DNA of 6,518 nt from Akkermansiaceae bacterium. Lineage in GTDB: Bacteria > Verrucomicrobiota > Verrucomicrobiia > Verrucomicrobiales > Akkermansiaceae. Positions within the stretch are counted from its first letter, which is position 1. Each line of letters begins with the position of its first letter. This document shows positions 5,915 to 6,518 of the stretch, in pieces. The position numbers and the translations under genes are program-made. The DNA is taken from NCBI GenBank assembly GCA_903909905.1, contig CAIVXP010000364.1:1-6518 (forward strand). The letters run 5' to 3'. The notes under the pieces were generated by a model, which worked only from the letters and a program-made list of their open reading frames with translations, had not been told where the DNA came from and did not search any database.

Positions 5915-6360
5915 GGGGTGCCTGGCCATCTCCAGAAGATGTTGCTATGGTTCGTTTCTTTGGCCGCCCAGGGGATGAGAGCAATCTGGTCAGCCTCAAT
6001 GTCACAGGACTCGGCGTGAAATATGACGGGCAAGCTGTGCGATCTATCCGATGCCACGAGCTGGTGGCGGAATCCCTTGGCCGGGTCTTGCGCCGGATCT
6101 CAGAAGGCCCCCATCGGGGAATTTTGGCGAAATACGCCGGCTGCTACAACCCACGCTCCATGCGAGGCGGCAAGCGCCCATCAAAGCATTCGTGGGGAGC
6201 AGCCATCGACCTGGACCCCGACCACAACGGCCTCAAGACCTCATGGCCCATCGCTGCCACCATGCCGATCGAGGTGATGGAGAAATTTGCCCGCGAGGGC
6301 TGGATCGGCCTAGGATGGCAAATCGGCCGCGATTCCATGCACTTCCAGCCGACGCGGTGA
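5905..6360 (+). CDS. M15 family zinc peptidase, phage-endolysin type (peptidoglycan peptidase)
   Basis: This 151-residue single-domain protein carries the M15 zinc site. SKHSWGAAIDLD gives H95 and D102 in the H-x6-D spacing, and DSMHF gives the third ligand H146 with the probable catalytic acid D143. This is the D-x-x-H form seen in phage L-alanyl-D-glutamate endopeptidases rather than the E-x-x-H of VanX/VanY. Other family features are WPS near the N-terminus, SIRCHE (47-52), GCYNPRSMRGG (79-89) and GWIGLG (132-137). The conserved WPS favours ATG 5905 over ATG 5947, although 5947 has the better purine-rich upstream stretch. No signal peptide is present, as in endolysins that need a holin. 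Codon use departs from its neighbours: CTC is a minority of Leu codons and GAG exceeds GAA. No other phage genes are seen. It could be a prophage relic, a captured lysin, or a cell-wall recycling enzyme. Confidence 0.88.
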   Translation: MPIGGAWPSPEDVAMVRFFGRPGDESNLVSLNVTGLGVKYDGQAVRSIRCHELVAESLGRVLRRISEGPHRGILAKYAGCYNPRSMRGGKRPSKHSWGAAIDLDPDHNGLKTSWPIAATMPIEVMEKFAREGWIGLGWQIGRDSMHFQPTR

Positions 6361-6376
6361 GGTGGCTTCTTTTTCG

Positions 6377-6390
6377 TTTCATAGGTCTGA
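6377..6390 (+). repeat. Direct repeat, right copy, flanking the M15 gene
   Basis: TTTCATAGGTCTGA differs from the copy at 5803-5816 only at the eleventh base. Like the left copy, it runs into the left arm of a hairpin. The two copies are 574 bp apart and enclose the terminator and the whole M15 gene. Confidence 0.55.
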
Positions 6391-6422
6391 TTTTTTGGGG
6401 GGGTATTTGCCCCACTCAGACC
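6384..6422. repeat. Nested hairpin downstream of the M15 gene
   Basis: GGTCTGA (6384-6390) and TCAGACC (6416-6422) are exact complements. Inside them a run of seven G (6397-6403) can pair with CCCC (6410-6413), with six T left bulged on one side. No T-run follows on either strand, so it is not a standard intrinsic terminator. It may still end transcription of the M15 gene or mark an element end. Confidence 0.55.
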
Positions 6423-6518
6423 AACTAAAGTTTCAACAAACCTCTAACTCGGTATTGCGGGACTACTTCACTCATTAGTACCTGTCCGATTCTCCTAGGC
6501 CACTGATTTGTCATGACA

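Larger units (their letters stand above)
6361..6518. other. Non-coding right end, less GC-rich
   Basis: After the M15 stop the sequence is T-rich and lower in GC than the genes. It holds the right copy of the direct repeat and the nested hairpin at 6384-6422. I see no supported gene. A minus-strand frame is open from the window edge to a stop at 6425-6427 (about 30 codons), too short to call but possibly the end of a gene entering from the right. The last ten bases, TGTCATGACA, are a perfect palindrome. Confidence 0.6.

Noticed and set aside
1..6518. CRISPR array, tRNA or rRNA genes
   Set aside because: No regularly spaced repeats, no tRNA-like cloverleaf with CCA-end features and no rRNA-like stretches were seen on either strand.

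Overview
The window is dense with genes, all seven supported ones on the + strand. It looks chromosomal and GC-rich, with a strong preference for C-ending codons (CTC for Leu, GCC, ATC) and for GAA over GAG. Weak Shine-Dalgarno sites, this codon use and a sigma factor / single-span membrane protein / PDZ protein set suggest Verrucomicrobiota (Verrucomicrobiales-like). That assignment is inference from style, not from a marker gene.

Layout. 1-735: C-terminal part of an NAD(P)-dependent aldehyde dehydrogenase, cut by the left edge. 750-1445: ispD of the MEP isoprenoid pathway. 1442-2683: an M16 zinc peptidase, overlapping ispD by the four bases ATGA. 2701-3402: a YwaF/TIGR02206-type multi-span membrane protein. 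These four genes are packed with gaps of 17 bp or less and probably share transcription.

After an 86-bp gap with an imperfect hairpin comes a second group. 3489-4067 encodes an ECF-type sigma factor. 4090-4713 is a reading frame for a single-span membrane protein, interrupted by one in-frame TAG at 4198-4200. 4772-5779 encodes an exported PDZ protein with no protease domain. By position this resembles a sigma factor / membrane regulator / periplasmic sensor set. The middle protein has no recognisable anti-sigma domain, so its role is inference. The group ends at a very strong intrinsic terminator (5844-5874).

The right end differs. 5905-6360 encodes a compact M15 zinc peptidase of phage-endolysin type with different codon use. 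It sits between two near-identical 14-bp direct repeats (5803-5816 and 6377-6390) and among several inverted repeats. One of these places the start codon in a hairpin loop. The last 158 bp (6361-6518) are less GC-rich and hold a nested hairpin but no supported gene.

Most worth a second look: the TAG in the putative anti-sigma gene, the sigma/membrane/PDZ set itself, the terminator-containing leader of the M15 gene with its flanking repeats, and a perfect 11-bp inverted repeat inside the M16 gene.
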